This document shows positions 9,040-18,382 of a stretch of DNA of 64,000 nt, piece after piece. The DNA is from Candidatus Synechococcus calcipolaris G9 (lineage in GTDB: Bacteria > Cyanobacteriota > Cyanobacteriia > Thermosynechococcales > Thermosynechococcaceae): NCBI RefSeq assembly GCF_029582805.1, contig NZ_JAKKUT010000002.1, positions 644,001 through 708,000 of the forward strand. Reading direction: 5' to 3'. Made by a program: the position numbers and the translations under genes. Below the pieces are notes generated by a model. That model saw only the letters and a list, made by a program, of their open reading frames with translations, was not told the origin of the DNA and ran no database searches. Within the stretch, counting starts at the first letter, position 1, and each line of letters begins with the position of its first letter.

Positions 9040-9726
9040 ATGCTGTCGGTTGTCATCCCTTGCTATAACGAAGTTGAAACCATTGAAGCGGTGATTCAGG
9101 CCGTTAAAGCAACGCCTATCCCATCCCTAGAAATTATTATTGTGGATGACTATTCAACGGATGGAACCCGTCAGCTTTTGCAGGATCACCTTGCCAAAAC
9201 CGTAGATCAAGTCATCTACCACGAAAAAAACCAAGGAAAGGGGGCGGCCCTCCGCACCGGATTTGCTGTTGCCCGGGGAGATATTGTCATTGTCCAGGAT
9301 GCGGATTTGGAGTATGACCCCCAGGAATACCCCACGATGATTGAGCCAATCCTAAATAATAAAGCCGATGTGGTCTTTGGATCCCGGTTTCAGGGGGGAC
9401 GGCCCCATCGAGTGGTTTACTACTGGCATCGGGTGGGCAATGGTTTTTTGACAACCCTTTCTAATATTTTTACGAATATCAACTTAACGGATATGGAAAC
9501 CTGTTACAAAGCCTTCCGCCGCGAGATCATTCAGGGAATTAACATCTGTGAAAATCGCTTTGGTTTTGAACCAGAAATCACTGCCAAGGTCGCTAAACTG
9601 AATTGCCGTATCTATGAGGTTGGCATTTCTTACTATGGGCGTACCTATAAAGAGGGTAAAAAAATTGGCTGGCGGGATGGCTTTCGGGCCATCTATTGCA
9701 TTCTCCGCTATAACCTCTTTGCCTAA
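9040..9726 (+). CDS. Family 2 glycosyltransferase (DPM1/polyprenyl-phosphate type)
   Basis: 228 residues. The N-terminal GT-A fold starts [18 protein letters not shown], followed by [12 protein letters not shown] and the metal/nucleotide-sugar binding [11 protein letters not shown] (DxD at ~88-90). FGSRFQGG and the acceptor-region [12 protein letters not shown] match dolichyl/polyprenyl-phosphate sugar synthases of bacteria. There are no C-terminal membrane helices, so it is a soluble or peripheral enzyme likely to load a sugar onto a lipid carrier; donor unknown. It starts one base after the ABC ATPase stop. Confidence 0.87.
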   Translation: MLSVVIPCYNEVETIEAVIQAVKATPIPSLEIIIVDDYSTDGTRQLLQDHLAKTVDQVIYHEKNQGKGAALRTGFAVARGDIVIVQDADLEYDPQEYPTMIEPILNNKADVVFGSRFQGGRPHRVVYYWHRVGNGFLTTLSNIFTNINLTDMETCYKAFRREIIQGINICENRFGFEPEITAKVAKLNCRIYEVGISYYGRTYKEGKKIGWRDGFRAIYCILRYNLFA

Positions 9727-9836
9727 GGTCCGGTATCTCCAGGGTGGTAATTGTGGTGGATGATGGGTTAATCTCCTAAATTCCGGTCAAGGAGTGGGGT
9801 ATACTCAATAGGTAGTTCTCAGCAGGCGCAGGAATT

Positions 9837-10274
9837 GTGGAACTATCCTCTAAAAGCGAGTATGCTCTTTTGGCCCTCCTGGAAATGTCTGAGGCCTATC
9901 GCAAAGAAGAGCCGATGCAAATCCGTCAAATTGCTGCTATGCACAATATTCCCGATCGCTACCTAGAGCAATTATTGGCAACTCTGCGGCGGCAAGGGTT
10001 AATTCGCAGTCAGCGGGGGGCAAGGGGGGGCTATCTTTTGGCCAAAGCTCCTTGGCATGTCACCCTCTTGGATGTCCTAGATTGTATTGAGGGGGTGGAT
10101 ACGACCCCTACCCATCCTGCAACCCACAGTGAAGACCTAGAGCGCAGTGTAATTCGAGCGGCCTGGCAAGAAGCCTGTCAAGCAGCTAATACGGTCTTAG
10201 AAAACTATACGCTTCAGGATCTGTGCGATCGCCGCCGCAGCAAAAAACAACTCGATATTATGTATTACATTTAA
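9837..10274 (+). CDS. Rrf2-family transcriptional regulator (CymR-like)
   Basis: 145 residues from GTG 9837, with CAGGA a few bases upstream and a TATACT box at 9800-9805. The winged HTH is complete: [18 protein letters not shown], then [33 protein letters not shown] split over the recognition helix, then [10 protein letters not shown] wing. The three clustered cysteines that hold the Fe-S cluster in IscR are absent (the Cys residues are dispersed in [15 protein letters not shown] and DLCDR), which argues for a cluster-free CymR-like regulator. The gene sits 23 bp upstream of cysK. In Bacillus, CymR acts in a complex with CysK, so control of sulfur metabolism is a reasonable inference. Confidence 0.88.
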   Translation: MELSSKSEYALLALLEMSEAYRKEEPMQIRQIAAMHNIPDRYLEQLLATLRRQGLIRSQRGARGGYLLAKAPWHVTLLDVLDCIEGVDTTPTHPATHSEDLERSVIRAAWQEACQAANTVLENYTLQDLCDRRRSKKQLDIMYYI

Positions 10275-10297
10275 ACCTTAGAGGAGAAAGAACTTCC

Positions 10298-11260
10298 ATG
10301 AATATTGCAGCGGATATTACGGTGCTGATTGGTCGGACTCCCTTAGTGCAATTGAACCGAATTCCGGCCACAGAAGGTTGTCTGGCCCGAATTGTGGTGA
10401 AACTTGAGAGCATGAATCCCGCCGCATCCGTCAAGGATCGCATTGGCATCAGCATGATTAATGAGGCGGAAAAAGAGGGTGTCATTACCCCTGGGAAAAC
10501 GGTCTTAGTGGAGCCAACCTCTGGAAATACGGGCATTGCCCTAGCCATGGTTGCAGCGGCAAAGGGATACCGGTTGATTTTGACGATGCCGGAAACCATG
10601 AGTTCGGAGCGACGGGCTATGTTGCGGGCCTACGGGGCCGAGTTGGAATTAACCCCTGGCATTGGTGGTATGAGTGGCTGTATTCAGCGGGCCCAGGAAA
10701 TTGTCAAGTCCTTACCCGATGCCTTTATGCTGCAACAGTTTAGTAACCCGGCCAATCCTAAGATTCACCGCAATACGACCGCAGAAGAAATCTGGCAAGA
10801 TACCGATGGGGAAGTGGACATTTTAGTCTCTGGAGTAGGCACAGGGGGTACAATTACGGGGGTGGCAGAGGTGATTAAGCAACGGAAGCCATCCTTTCAG
10901 GCGATCGCCGTTGAGCCAGTGAATAGTCCCGTCCTATCCGGCGGCAGTCCTGGCCCCCACAAAATTCAAGGCATTGGGGCCGGGTTTGTCCCCCCAGTTT
11001 TAAGATTAGATCTGGTGGATGAAGTGATTGCGGTGAGTGATGATCAGGCGATCGCCTACGGTCGTCGCTTAGCCCGAGAAGAGGGCCTCCTTTCGGGAAT
11101 TTCCAGTGGAGCCGCCCTCTATGCCGCTATTCAGGTGGGACAACGCCCCGAAAATGAAGGGAAACTGATTGTGATGGTACAACCAAGTTTTGGGGAACGG
11201 TATCTCACCACACCCCTGTTCCAGGATGCGGAACCCCTCACACCCTACCTACAAAAATAG
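10298..11260 (+). CDS. cysK: Cysteine synthase A (O-acetylserine sulfhydrylase)
   Basis: 320 residues from ATG 10298, chosen because GAGGAG lies 10-15 bases upstream; the longer frame (10223) overlaps the Rrf2 gene. A PLP fold-type II enzyme making cysteine from O-acetylserine and sulfide in the cytoplasm. The PLP Lys is in [11 protein letters not shown], the substrate loop is [13 protein letters not shown], the phosphate-binding loop is [11 protein letters not shown], and [11 protein letters not shown] is the C-terminal PLP N1 motif. Length is normal for CysK. Overlap-free, co-directional coupling with the Rrf2 regulator suggests a two-gene operon. Confidence 0.93.
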   Translation: MNIAADITVLIGRTPLVQLNRIPATEGCLARIVVKLESMNPAASVKDRIGISMINEAEKEGVITPGKTVLVEPTSGNTGIALAMVAAAKGYRLILTMPETMSSERRAMLRAYGAELELTPGIGGMSGCIQRAQEIVKSLPDAFMLQQFSNPANPKIHRNTTAEEIWQDTDGEVDILVSGVGTGGTITGVAEVIKQRKPSFQAIAVEPVNSPVLSGGSPGPHKIQGIGAGFVPPVLRLDLVDEVIAVSDDQAIAYGRRLAREEGLLSGISSGAALYAAIQVGQRPENEGKLIVMVQPSFGERYLTTPLFQDAEPLTPYLQK

Positions 11261-11343
11261 TGCAAATGAAAAATAAATCAACTAAATCAACAATGACTTA
11301 AACGATGCTATTCCTGCGGCGATCGGCAAGAATCTAGATAGCG

Positions 11344-12153
11344 ATGCATCCCATCAAAAGCCCTCTTCGTTATCCCGGCGGCAAATCAAAAGCTCTCGGA
11401 AAAATTCTGCCCCAGTTTCCAGCGGTGATTCAAGAATATCGGGAACCCTTTCTTGGTGGCGGCTCTGTTTTTTTAGCGGCGCGGCAACTCCCAGGCTATC
11501 AAATCAAACATTACTGGATCAATGATCTGAATCTTGATCTCCATTGCTTTTGGTTAGTTGCCCAAAGAGAGATTAATTCCCTGGTCGAAACAGTAACAAA
11601 CATCTGGCAAACCCGCAGGGATGGTAGAGAGTTATTTCGTTCTTTAACGACTGAAAACCTAGACTTAACGGAATTTGATCGGGCCGTTCGCTTTTTCATC
11701 CTCAATCGGATCACCTTCTCTGGAACCGTTGATTCCGGCGGCTATTCCCAGCAGGCCTTTGAGCGGCGATTTACCCTATCCTCTATCCACCGCCTCCATA
11801 AATTAGCCGATCAACTCTCAGCAACCTGCATAACAAATCAAGATTATGAGACCCTTTTATTTGAGCCTGGGGAGCAGGTCTTTATCTTTTTAGATCCGCC
11901 TTACCTGAGTGCCACCAAATCTAAACTCTATGGCCGCAAAGGGGATCTACATACGAGCTTTGATCATGAAAAATTTGCTAAAAATATGTATCAATGCCCC
12001 CACAAATGGCTGATCACCTACGATGATTCCCCAGAAATAAGAGATCTCTTTCACTTCGCCACCATCAGCGAATGGACCCTTCAGTACGGCATGAACAACT
12101 ATAAACAGGACGGCGCAGCAGCAGGTCGAGAGCTATTCATTAAAAACTATTAA
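11344..12153 (+). CDS. D12-class (Dam-type) DNA adenine-N6 methyltransferase
   Basis: 269 residues, full length for the family. KSPLRYPGGKSKALGKIL is the N-terminal substrate/SAM segment, YREPFLGGGSVFLA is motif I (FxGxG) and FIFLDPPYLSATKSKLY contains the catalytic DPPY. LNRITFSGTVDSGGYSQ and WLITYDDSPEIRDLF are further D12 motifs. No restriction endonuclease is adjacent, so it is a solitary methylase. The target cannot be read from sequence; GATC is plausible because Dam-like enzymes are of this class and GATC is the core of HIP1. A 38-codon minus-strand frame overlaps its 3' end (12150-12265) without a start codon. Confidence 0.88.
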   Translation: MHPIKSPLRYPGGKSKALGKILPQFPAVIQEYREPFLGGGSVFLAARQLPGYQIKHYWINDLNLDLHCFWLVAQREINSLVETVTNIWQTRRDGRELFRSLTTENLDLTEFDRAVRFFILNRITFSGTVDSGGYSQQAFERRFTLSSIHRLHKLADQLSATCITNQDYETLLFEPGEQVFIFLDPPYLSATKSKLYGRKGDLHTSFDHEKFAKNMYQCPHKWLITYDDSPEIRDLFHFATISEWTLQYGMNNYKQDGAAAGRELFIKNY

Positions 12154-12281
12154 TCAAGCGCACCTCGATTAATTCAAAATTTGGGGCGATCGCAAACGAG
12201 ATTTCAATGGTTTCAGCCTCTATTTTTAGCAGATCGAGCAATTTTTCGAGGTACTCTTAATACAACTCAATAAAAATGACT

Positions 12282-13283
12282 CTAGCGACGCTTTTTACCA
12301 GAAAAACGATCCATAAACGTTGATACCCGTCCCAATAATGACTTGGATTCCGCTGCGGTAACTTGTTCGATCACTGGCGGATCTCCCGTCATGCCCACCG
12401 GTTCAAAGACCTTAATGTCCTGGTCCCCCACGGTAATATTGCCCTTGCGCCCTAAAATCACCTGGGACTGTACCTGGGCATAGACCGACTCAGACATTAA
12501 AATACTGGTTTTAGCCCGTACATTACTCGCTTCAATCTGCTGGGATAAACTGACCGCAGAGCCGACGGGAATAATTAAATCCAGCCGCTGGGGATCCGCC
12601 GCCACCAGTACCACCTCAGCAAAATGTAAACCAATAGTTAAATTCAAGGGTTGATAGGATAATTGTCCCAGAAAATGATTAAGTTCTTCTTGGGATTTCA
12701 GCATTTCCAGGCCTGCCCACACCGCCTGCGCCGCTGAATTACTTTCGTGATTGATTCCAAACGTGGCAATAGCCAGATGATCCATATAGTTATTGATCAC
12801 CCCACCATACTGATGAACAATTTTGTGTAAACACTGAAAATAGCGGCTCATAGTGTAGAACGTATCATAGGGAAAATTAATTTCATCAAAATTAGTCGCC
12901 CCTCGGATCTTTGCCACTAATAGGGTAACGGCCTTTTTATTCCCTGTTGTGCCGCTGGAAAACTGATGATCCACAATATCAATATCTTGATCATCATTCA
13001 CTAATCGCCGTACCTTGACATCCCCTTGCAGCACCTTGGTTTGGCAAGCGAGGCGCACATGAAAGGGAAAATCTAGCTTTTTAGCTAGGGCAATTTCACT
13101 TTGGGTGGCATCGGTACAGTTTTCAATTCCTTCGAGCAGCATGACCCGGCACGTTGAACAGTAGGCCTGGCCACCACACACATTGGTAATGGGAATATCC
13201 CCATTGAGTAAGCCATCGAGAATGGTCTGCCCTGATTCAAGATCAACAGATTTATTGTCAGGATAACAAACAACCTGAGGCAT
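12282..13283 (-). CDS. 2Fe-2S ferredoxin fused to a degenerate class III nucleotidyl cyclase domain
   Basis: 333 residues. Residues 1-95 are a 2Fe-2S domain with ligands Cys36, Cys42, Cys45 and Cys80 (NVCGGQAYCSTC and LACQT), the C-x5-C-x2-C spacing of adrenodoxin-type ferredoxins. From residue 117 a class III adenylate/guanylate cyclase fold follows (KAVTLLVAKIRGATNF, HKIVHQYGGVINNYMDHLAI). The first metal Asp of FADIRG is Lys125, and the transition-state Asn and Arg (normally VNLAARL) are replaced in AVSLSQQIEA; only the second Asp, 168, remains. The domain is therefore probably not a standard cyclase. A redox-controlled binding or scaffold role is an inference. The divergent neighbour at 13421 shares the promoter gap. 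Confidence 0.85.
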   Translation of the reverse strand: MPQVVCYPDNKSVDLESGQTILDGLLNGDIPITNVCGGQAYCSTCRVMLLEGIENCTDATQSEIALAKKLDFPFHVRLACQTKVLQGDVKVRRLVNDDQDIDIVDHQFSSGTTGNKKAVTLLVAKIRGATNFDEINFPYDTFYTMSRYFQCLHKIVHQYGGVINNYMDHLAIATFGINHESNSAAQAVWAGLEMLKSQEELNHFLGQLSYQPLNLTIGLHFAEVVLVAADPQRLDLIIPVGSAVSLSQQIEASNVRAKTSILMSESVYAQVQSQVILGRKGNITVGDQDIKVFEPVGMTGDPPVIEQVTAAESKSLLGRVSTFMDRFSGKKRR

Positions 13284-13420
13284 AAAAACATCCCCTTTTT
13301 AGCAATTAGGCCTATCGTACCTACAATTTAATGACTTAGATTAAAATAGGATTAGTTTAAGATTAAATTTTATCTTTGTATTTCTGAACTTTTTTAGAAT
13401 CCTTCACGAGTAAACTTACA

Positions 13421-13669
13421 TTGTCTCCCCCCGATCCCTCCTATCTAAGTCGTTTACGTAGGGAAGCTCAGGCTCCTTTCCGTGGACTACGCCAGGTGTT
13501 TTATCTTGTTTTTGCGGCATCGGGCCTTATGGGAGGTTTTATTCTTTTCCTCAAGGCGATCGCTGGCCACGGAGGAGAGGATATTGGCTGGAGTCTAGCC
13601 CTACAGATCGGTGTCGTGGTAGTCATGCTCAGTCTATGGCGATGGGAACAGCAACGTTCCCCAAAATAG
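13421..13669 (+). CDS. Small DUF3493-like membrane protein
   Basis: 82 residues from a TTG start at 13421 (SPPDPSYLSRLRREAQAPFR). A basic N-terminal segment of ~25 residues is followed by two hydrophobic helices (VFYLVFAASGLMGGFILFL and LALQIGVVVVMLSLW), ending WRWEQQRSPK. This layout matches small cyanobacterial and chloroplast proteins of the DUF3493/LPA1-type family linked to photosystem II assembly. The identification rests on layout and the N-terminal motif, so it is tentative. It diverges from the ferredoxin-cyclase gene; 13670-13836 downstream holds nothing I can support. Confidence 0.6.
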   Translation: MSPPDPSYLSRLRREAQAPFRGLRQVFYLVFAASGLMGGFILFLKAIAGHGGEDIGWSLALQIGVVVVMLSLWRWEQQRSPK

Positions 13670-13836
13670 AGATGGACATGTGCCGCAATGGCTATGGGAA
13701 AAGCTGGGGGTTGAAGCAACCTATCATGCAGTTATCAAATGACCTGTTATCGTCTCAAGGCAAAATTGAGAGTTGCTCGTCCTCAGCTCCAGAACTCATG
13801 ATGACCCTATCTGCCCTGAATGCTAGTAAATGGGGG

Positions 13837-14661
13837 TTAGAGTGCCCTCAGCCAAGTCTCTAGATCGTGGAGGTTTTGAAAATCTAACAGATCTTCTCCC
13901 AAGGATTCCAATTGCTCCAGGGATAGAGCATTGATTTGGGTTACAAATGCATCAGGGGTGGGCCCCACTCGGCGAGTGAGTAATCGCAGGATGAGCGTAC
14001 AGGCTTCCTCCCGTTGCCCCTCCTGCCGTCCTTCTTGTCGTCCTTCTTGGAGAATGTCTTGATAAATGACCGATTCGCGCATCATTCCCTCCCGAAAAAT
14101 ACTTTTAATAAGCTCCTTACTGTACTGTAACCCAGCCAATAGTTGAACGACGTTACTCAAGTCCTGCCGCGATTGGACTGATTCAATTTCACCAATTTTA
14201 TCGGCGACGGACTGCAATAGGGCTGCTTCATTTTCTGTTTTACCCAAGACCGCAAAAGGAAGCAGGGGCGGAATCCTAAAAAATTGATTGGGGTCTTCTT
14301 CCCAGAGTTTAATCACTCGATAGCGATGAATAGTGCTTGGCAACTCAAAGACATTGGGCACATGAACCTTTGTTCGCCGTAGCAAAATCAAGACTTGGAC
14401 AATCTTGCAGTGATGGGTGCGATAGAGTCTCAGCCAATAGTCCAGCATTCGTAAGGGCAATGTCGGCTCTGGCTCGACTTGAAATTCTAAATGGAGAATA
14501 CAGTTCTGGGTCTGCACCAATGTTACGGAATCGGCGCGGATGGGTTCGAGGTTCAGTTCTGTTTTCAGGATTGATACATTTTCTGAGGAATCCTTGAGGA
14601 GCCACTGGGTAAAGGCGGTGGGATATTTTTCCGCTAGGTATTTACAGAGGTTGTCGCGCAT
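13837..14661 (-). CDS. Rpn/DUF4351 family PD-(D/E)XK nuclease-like protein
   Basis: 274 residues. The N-terminal half has the Rpn-family nuclease core (IRADSVTLVQ ... CILHLEFQVEPE, giving the Asp and the Glu-x-Gln of the active site). A charged repeat segment follows (LQEGRQEGRQEGQREEA), then a C-terminal DUF4351 domain (LILRLLTRRVG ... INALSLEQLESLGEDLLDF). These proteins are numerous in cyanobacteria and related to recombination-promoting nucleases; the biological role is unclear. The gene lies 21 bp downstream of lpxC on the same strand and may be transcribed with it. Confidence 0.85.
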   Translation of the reverse strand: MRDNLCKYLAEKYPTAFTQWLLKDSSENVSILKTELNLEPIRADSVTLVQTQNCILHLEFQVEPEPTLPLRMLDYWLRLYRTHHCKIVQVLILLRRTKVHVPNVFELPSTIHRYRVIKLWEEDPNQFFRIPPLLPFAVLGKTENEAALLQSVADKIGEIESVQSRQDLSNVVQLLAGLQYSKELIKSIFREGMMRESVIYQDILQEGRQEGRQEGQREEACTLILRLLTRRVGPTPDAFVTQINALSLEQLESLGEDLLDFQNLHDLETWLRAL

Positions 14662-14682
14662 TTTCCCAAAAGAAACATTTTT

Positions 14683-15555
14683 CTATCCAAGATGATGCTC
14701 AATGGCGATCGCCAGTTGGGTATGTAAATGATGGCTCGCCTTAAACGCAACATAGTGGGCAACAGGAGGTACGCCAAGGAGGGATAGATCTCCCCAAAAA
14801 TCGAGAATTTTATGACGTACCGGCTCATCGGCAAAACGTAGGGGGGGATTCAACCAGCCCTCATGACTACAAACCAGGGCATTTTCAAGACTTCCCCCTT
14901 GAATTAAGCCAGCCGAACGTAGTTGCTCAACTTGTTCAGCAAAACCAAAGGTACGGGCCGGGGCAATCTCGTGACTTAAATCACTTAACTCTACGGTTCG
15001 CCACTGTTGACCAATCACCGCATAGTCAAATTCAATGCCGTAACTCAGGCGCGTCCGAGGGGACGGGAATGCGGCAACAAAGGCCTCTCCAGCATGGATG
15101 GTGATCGCCTCGCTTAGGATGCGTTGGTTGCGAGGAGAATCCTGGAGAATGACTCCAGACTCAAGGATCGGCCCTAACCAGGCCTGGGCAGATCCATCTA
15201 GCAACGGGACTTCTGGACCCGTGATTTGAATGATTACATTATCAACGCCAGCGATCGCTAGGGCCGCTAATAAATGCTCCACTGTTCGTATAGATACATC
15301 AGACGCAATCAGTTCCGTTGATAGTTGACTGGAGCGAACCTGTTGCACCTGGGCTTTAATGCCTGGGCGATCGGGTAAATCCACCCGGACAAAGACGCGG
15401 CCATAATCCACTGGCGCAGGCTCTAGGCAGACCTTTACATCTAGTCCAGAATGGAGACCAATTCCTGACCAGCTTAATGAGCGGACGAGGGTGTGTTGGC
15501 GATCGCTAAGAATGGGCGATCGCTGGGACAACACCTGCACATCCTGAACCCCCAT
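14683..15555 (-). CDS. lpxC: UDP-3-O-acyl-N-acetylglucosamine deacetylase
   Basis: 290 residues. The zinc-dependent deacetylase catalyses the committed step of lipid A synthesis. Zinc and catalytic residues are in the expected order: His in SIRTVEHLLAALAI, then HKILDFWGDLSLLG giving His and Asp, and the general-base His in FKASHHLHTQLA. The N-terminal substrate-grip LVRSLSWSGIGLHSG is present and VPLLDGSAQAW is typical. It starts 2 bp after the bamA stop, so the two outer-membrane biogenesis genes are probably translationally coupled. Confidence 0.94.
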   Translation of the reverse strand: MGVQDVQVLSQRSPILSDRQHTLVRSLSWSGIGLHSGLDVKVCLEPAPVDYGRVFVRVDLPDRPGIKAQVQQVRSSQLSTELIASDVSIRTVEHLLAALAIAGVDNVIIQITGPEVPLLDGSAQAWLGPILESGVILQDSPRNQRILSEAITIHAGEAFVAAFPSPRTRLSYGIEFDYAVIGQQWRTVELSDLSHEIAPARTFGFAEQVEQLRSAGLIQGGSLENALVCSHEGWLNPPLRFADEPVRHKILDFWGDLSLLGVPPVAHYVAFKASHHLHTQLAIAIEHHLG

Positions 15556-15557
15556 CT

Positions 15558-17630
15558 CTAAAACCGTTCTCCAATACCAAAACTAAATGCAGTCCCCCCT
15601 TCATTATTCCAACCAAAGTCAATCCGAACATTACCCAGGGGCGTATTCACCCGTACCCCCCCACCGTAACCAACCCCTTCCCCAGGCTTACCCCGGACAA
15701 TACCCGGTTGACCCGGAACATTGGACTGGGTTCCCAGGAGGCTAGCAGCATCCACAAACAGGGCACCACCAATGATATTGAAGACGGGAAAGCGGTATTC
15801 TACCGTGCCTTGAATAAAACTCCGACCAGAACCGAGGGATCCTTCTTCCCAACCCCGTACCGAATTTGACCCGCCAAGGGTAAAGGCTTCGTAGGGTGGC
15901 AAATCACCAAACACACTTCCGGCCTGTAGGTTAAAGGCTAGGGTTTGGGGGCCCTCAATCTTTAAGAAACCCACCGGAATAAAATAACTATAGCTACCCC
16001 GTACCCGATTCATTAAGATATTGCCATTTCCCGCCGGAATGGATTGCTCTGTTCCCAGACGGATCACGCTACCACTGGTGGCTCGGATCGGATCATTCCG
16101 TAAATCTCGCAGAATTGCCGCCTGAACCGTCAACAGATTATCCCGGCCCGTACTATTAAAGGTGAGGGGGTTGCCCAGTACATCCGTGGGCACAATAGTG
16201 AAGGAGGCATCTCGCGAAGTCACCTGTTGAAACTGTAAACCCAGGGAACCAATCCAGGAGGTACGAATCTGCTCTCGCTCCTTGGTAAAGGGCCGGGTGA
16301 AGACCACCGCTGTCCCTAGCCGGTTAATCCGGGGTAGACTGCCATTGGCCAAGGGAACATCAATGGGGCCATTGCTAAAGACATAGGGCACAGTAATCCG
16401 GTTAAATAGATTCGCCGTATAGGACGTGCGAAAGGGGTCTCCCTTAATCCAGGGATCCGTGAAGCTAATATCAAATAGAAGTTCGCCACGAGTACCCCCC
16501 TGAACTTCCGTATTAAATTTATAATTACGACCAAGAAGATTATTTTGTTGAAAAGCTACCGTACCAAAGAAACCGGAACCAGAACTAAACCCAGCTCCCG
16601 CCGAAATACTGCCGGTATTGCGTTCAGTAATGTTGAGTATCAGATTGACTTTGCGTGGATCCTGACCCGGTTCTAGAGCTACCTGAACATCGTCAAAAAG
16701 ACCTAGATCAAAGAGCCGCCGCAAGTCCCCCTGGACCGTCTCTTGATTTAAGACTTCCCCTGGCTGGGTATCCATTTCCCGACTAATAATGTAGTCACGG
16801 GTTCGTTGCTTGCCTGGCTCCCCTTCTTTATCCAGAAAATTAAAGGTAATTTGCTCCACAACTCCTTCTGCAACCTGTATCGTGATCACGCCATCGGAGT
16901 CAATCTGAGGAGTCCCCACGACTTGACCCAGAATATAGCCTCGATCCTTGTAAAACGTATTAATCTGCTCAATCCCTTCCTGGAGTTCCTTGAGGTTAAT
17001 ATTGCGACCAACCTGGGGAGCGAAAATTTCCGTCACTTCTTCTTGGGTCAGGATTTGGTTGCCAGCGACTTGTACCGCCCGCAGAATTGGATAGGGTTGG
17101 ACATTAAAGGTGACACGCACCCCCAAGGGGGTATCTGATGGTTCGGCTCGCACATCGGCAAAAAAGCCGGTACCGTAAATGGCATTGGTATCCTGTTGGA
17201 GTTGACTCCGGGTCGCCGTACTGCCAGGGCGGGTAGAGATGACCTGGTAGACCAGTTGTTCAAGTTCGGGCGTGGCCCCTCGGACGACAACTTCGGCAAT
17301 GAGGACTTGGGGTTCACTGTCTGTTTGTGGTGGTTGGCCAAAGGGTAAACCGGGGGGTGCTGGGGCCGGAACTGCTGGCACGTCGTTGGGAGGCTCTCCC
17401 TGGGGGGCTGTTTCTATACCCGGTGGCTCCACTTCGGGAACTGCAAGGTCATCGGTGGGGGGAACCGTTAGTTCTGGATCGGCGGGCAATGCCGGAGTAT
17501 CCGCCGGAATATCCGTTTGTCCTCGGGCAGGTTCCACGATCGTGCATAGAGCGATCGCCAAGAGCGTTGATAAGCTAAAGGCGGCCCAGGAGCGGGCTAG
17601 GCCAGACGGCCGGGTTGGCTGAAGCATCAT
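15558..17630 (-). CDS. bamA: Outer-membrane assembly protein Omp85/BamA
   Basis: 690 residues from ATG 17630 (MMLQPTRPSGLARSW...), chosen because a signal peptide follows directly (LSTLLAIALCTIVEPARG); the frame itself opens at 17771. A ~70-residue Pro/Glu-rich linker (PADTPALPADPEL...) precedes three POTRA domains: VLIAEVVVRGATPELEQLV, LRAVQVAGNQILTQEEV and ITFNFLDKEGEPG/GEVLNQETV, the cyanobacterial number. From FSSGSGFFGTVAFQQNN a C-terminal 16-strand barrel follows, with the VRGWEEGSLG lid-lock (VRGF/Y-type) motif and a final aromatic SFGIGERF. It inserts beta-barrel proteins in the outer membrane and forms an operon with lpxC. Confidence 0.94.
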   Translation of the reverse strand: MMLQPTRPSGLARSWAAFSLSTLLAIALCTIVEPARGQTDIPADTPALPADPELTVPPTDDLAVPEVEPPGIETAPQGEPPNDVPAVPAPAPPGLPFGQPPQTDSEPQVLIAEVVVRGATPELEQLVYQVISTRPGSTATRSQLQQDTNAIYGTGFFADVRAEPSDTPLGVRVTFNVQPYPILRAVQVAGNQILTQEEVTEIFAPQVGRNINLKELQEGIEQINTFYKDRGYILGQVVGTPQIDSDGVITIQVAEGVVEQITFNFLDKEGEPGKQRTRDYIISREMDTQPGEVLNQETVQGDLRRLFDLGLFDDVQVALEPGQDPRKVNLILNITERNTGSISAGAGFSSGSGFFGTVAFQQNNLLGRNYKFNTEVQGGTRGELLFDISFTDPWIKGDPFRTSYTANLFNRITVPYVFSNGPIDVPLANGSLPRINRLGTAVVFTRPFTKEREQIRTSWIGSLGLQFQQVTSRDASFTIVPTDVLGNPLTFNSTGRDNLLTVQAAILRDLRNDPIRATSGSVIRLGTEQSIPAGNGNILMNRVRGSYSYFIPVGFLKIEGPQTLAFNLQAGSVFGDLPPYEAFTLGGSNSVRGWEEGSLGSGRSFIQGTVEYRFPVFNIIGGALFVDAASLLGTQSNVPGQPGIVRGKPGEGVGYGGGVRVNTPLGNVRIDFGWNNEGGTAFSFGIGERF

Positions 17631-17804
17631 TGATTCAATCACTACACACACCACAAAAATTAAAAGGCTAAAAATAGCCCAATCGGGCCGTATTCTACCG
17701 CAGTCTTGCTCAACGTGACAGCCTTTAGGCACCAACCCGATCTCAGAAACTGGTCTATGGTGGACTGCCAAAATTGTGCTGGACTAGGAAAATTGCTTTA
17801 ATAC

Positions 17805-18365
17805 TCAGGAGCGCGGGGAACTCCGCAAAAACTTAGATAAAAGAAGTTTATCAGGGAAAAACCAGGCGGGAATTGTACTCTCTTGAGAGTAACCCAACTG
17901 ATGGTACAGAAAGCGGGCGGGATGATTCATGGCTAAAACATGGAGATAGACCCGATCGCATCGCTGCTCTTTTAACCAATCCTCCGCCGCTAATAGCAGA
18001 GCCCGGCCAATACCTTGGCGGCGATAGTCAGGATGCACTGCCAAATTAGATAGATAGGGGTGGGATTTACCTCGTCCTGGTAAAAGACGTTGACTAACTT
18101 CTAGACTACCCAGGAGTTTGAGGCGATCCTGAATGGGAGCTAACACCATAAAATAGATGGAATGCTCAATGGAATGATGGTAGCGTAGGCAGAGATCGTT
18201 ATAGATTCCCAGTTGCAGCAGTCGTCTAAACCAGTGGAGCCAATGCTCTGGGGGATAAAAACAAAGGGCAATCAGTTCGGCAATGCTAGACAAATGCTCT
18301 AGGTTTGCCCGTTGGATTGAATATGCTACCCGAGGTAACTTTTGAGGGGGTTCCGTGCACGTCAC
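17805..18365 (-). CDS. GNAT-family N-acetyltransferase (plastid GNAT-like)
   Basis: 186 residues. The acetyl-CoA motif A is PYLSNLAVHPDYRRQGIGRALL (R-x-x-G-x-G/A) near residue 110-130, followed by CDRVYLHVLAMNHPARFLYHQLGY, the usual motif B. It resembles the single-copy cyanobacterial GNATs related to plant plastid acetyltransferases; the substrate is unknown. The gene follows the hydrolase-like gene by 17 bp and precedes bamA by 174 bp on the same strand. Confidence 0.87.
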   Translation of the reverse strand: MTCTEPPQKLPRVAYSIQRANLEHLSSIAELIALCFYPPEHWLHWFRRLLQLGIYNDLCLRYHHSIEHSIYFMVLAPIQDRLKLLGSLEVSQRLLPGRGKSHPYLSNLAVHPDYRRQGIGRALLLAAEDWLKEQRCDRVYLHVLAMNHPARFLYHQLGYSQESTIPAWFFPDKLLLSKFLRSSPRS

Positions 18366-18382
18366 ACCAGTGGCCTATTGAC

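Noticed and set aside
12150-12265. 38-codon minus-strand frame overlapping the methylase 3' end (EYLEKLLDLLKIEAETIEIS...)
   Set aside because: No start codon and no detectable partner; may be the tail of a lost gene but cannot be supported.
13636-13863. 75-codon plus-strand ORF between the DUF3493-like gene and the Rpn gene
   Set aside because: It overlaps the end of the DUF3493-like gene and the 3' end of the Rpn gene, has no ribosome-binding site and a composition unlike proteins.
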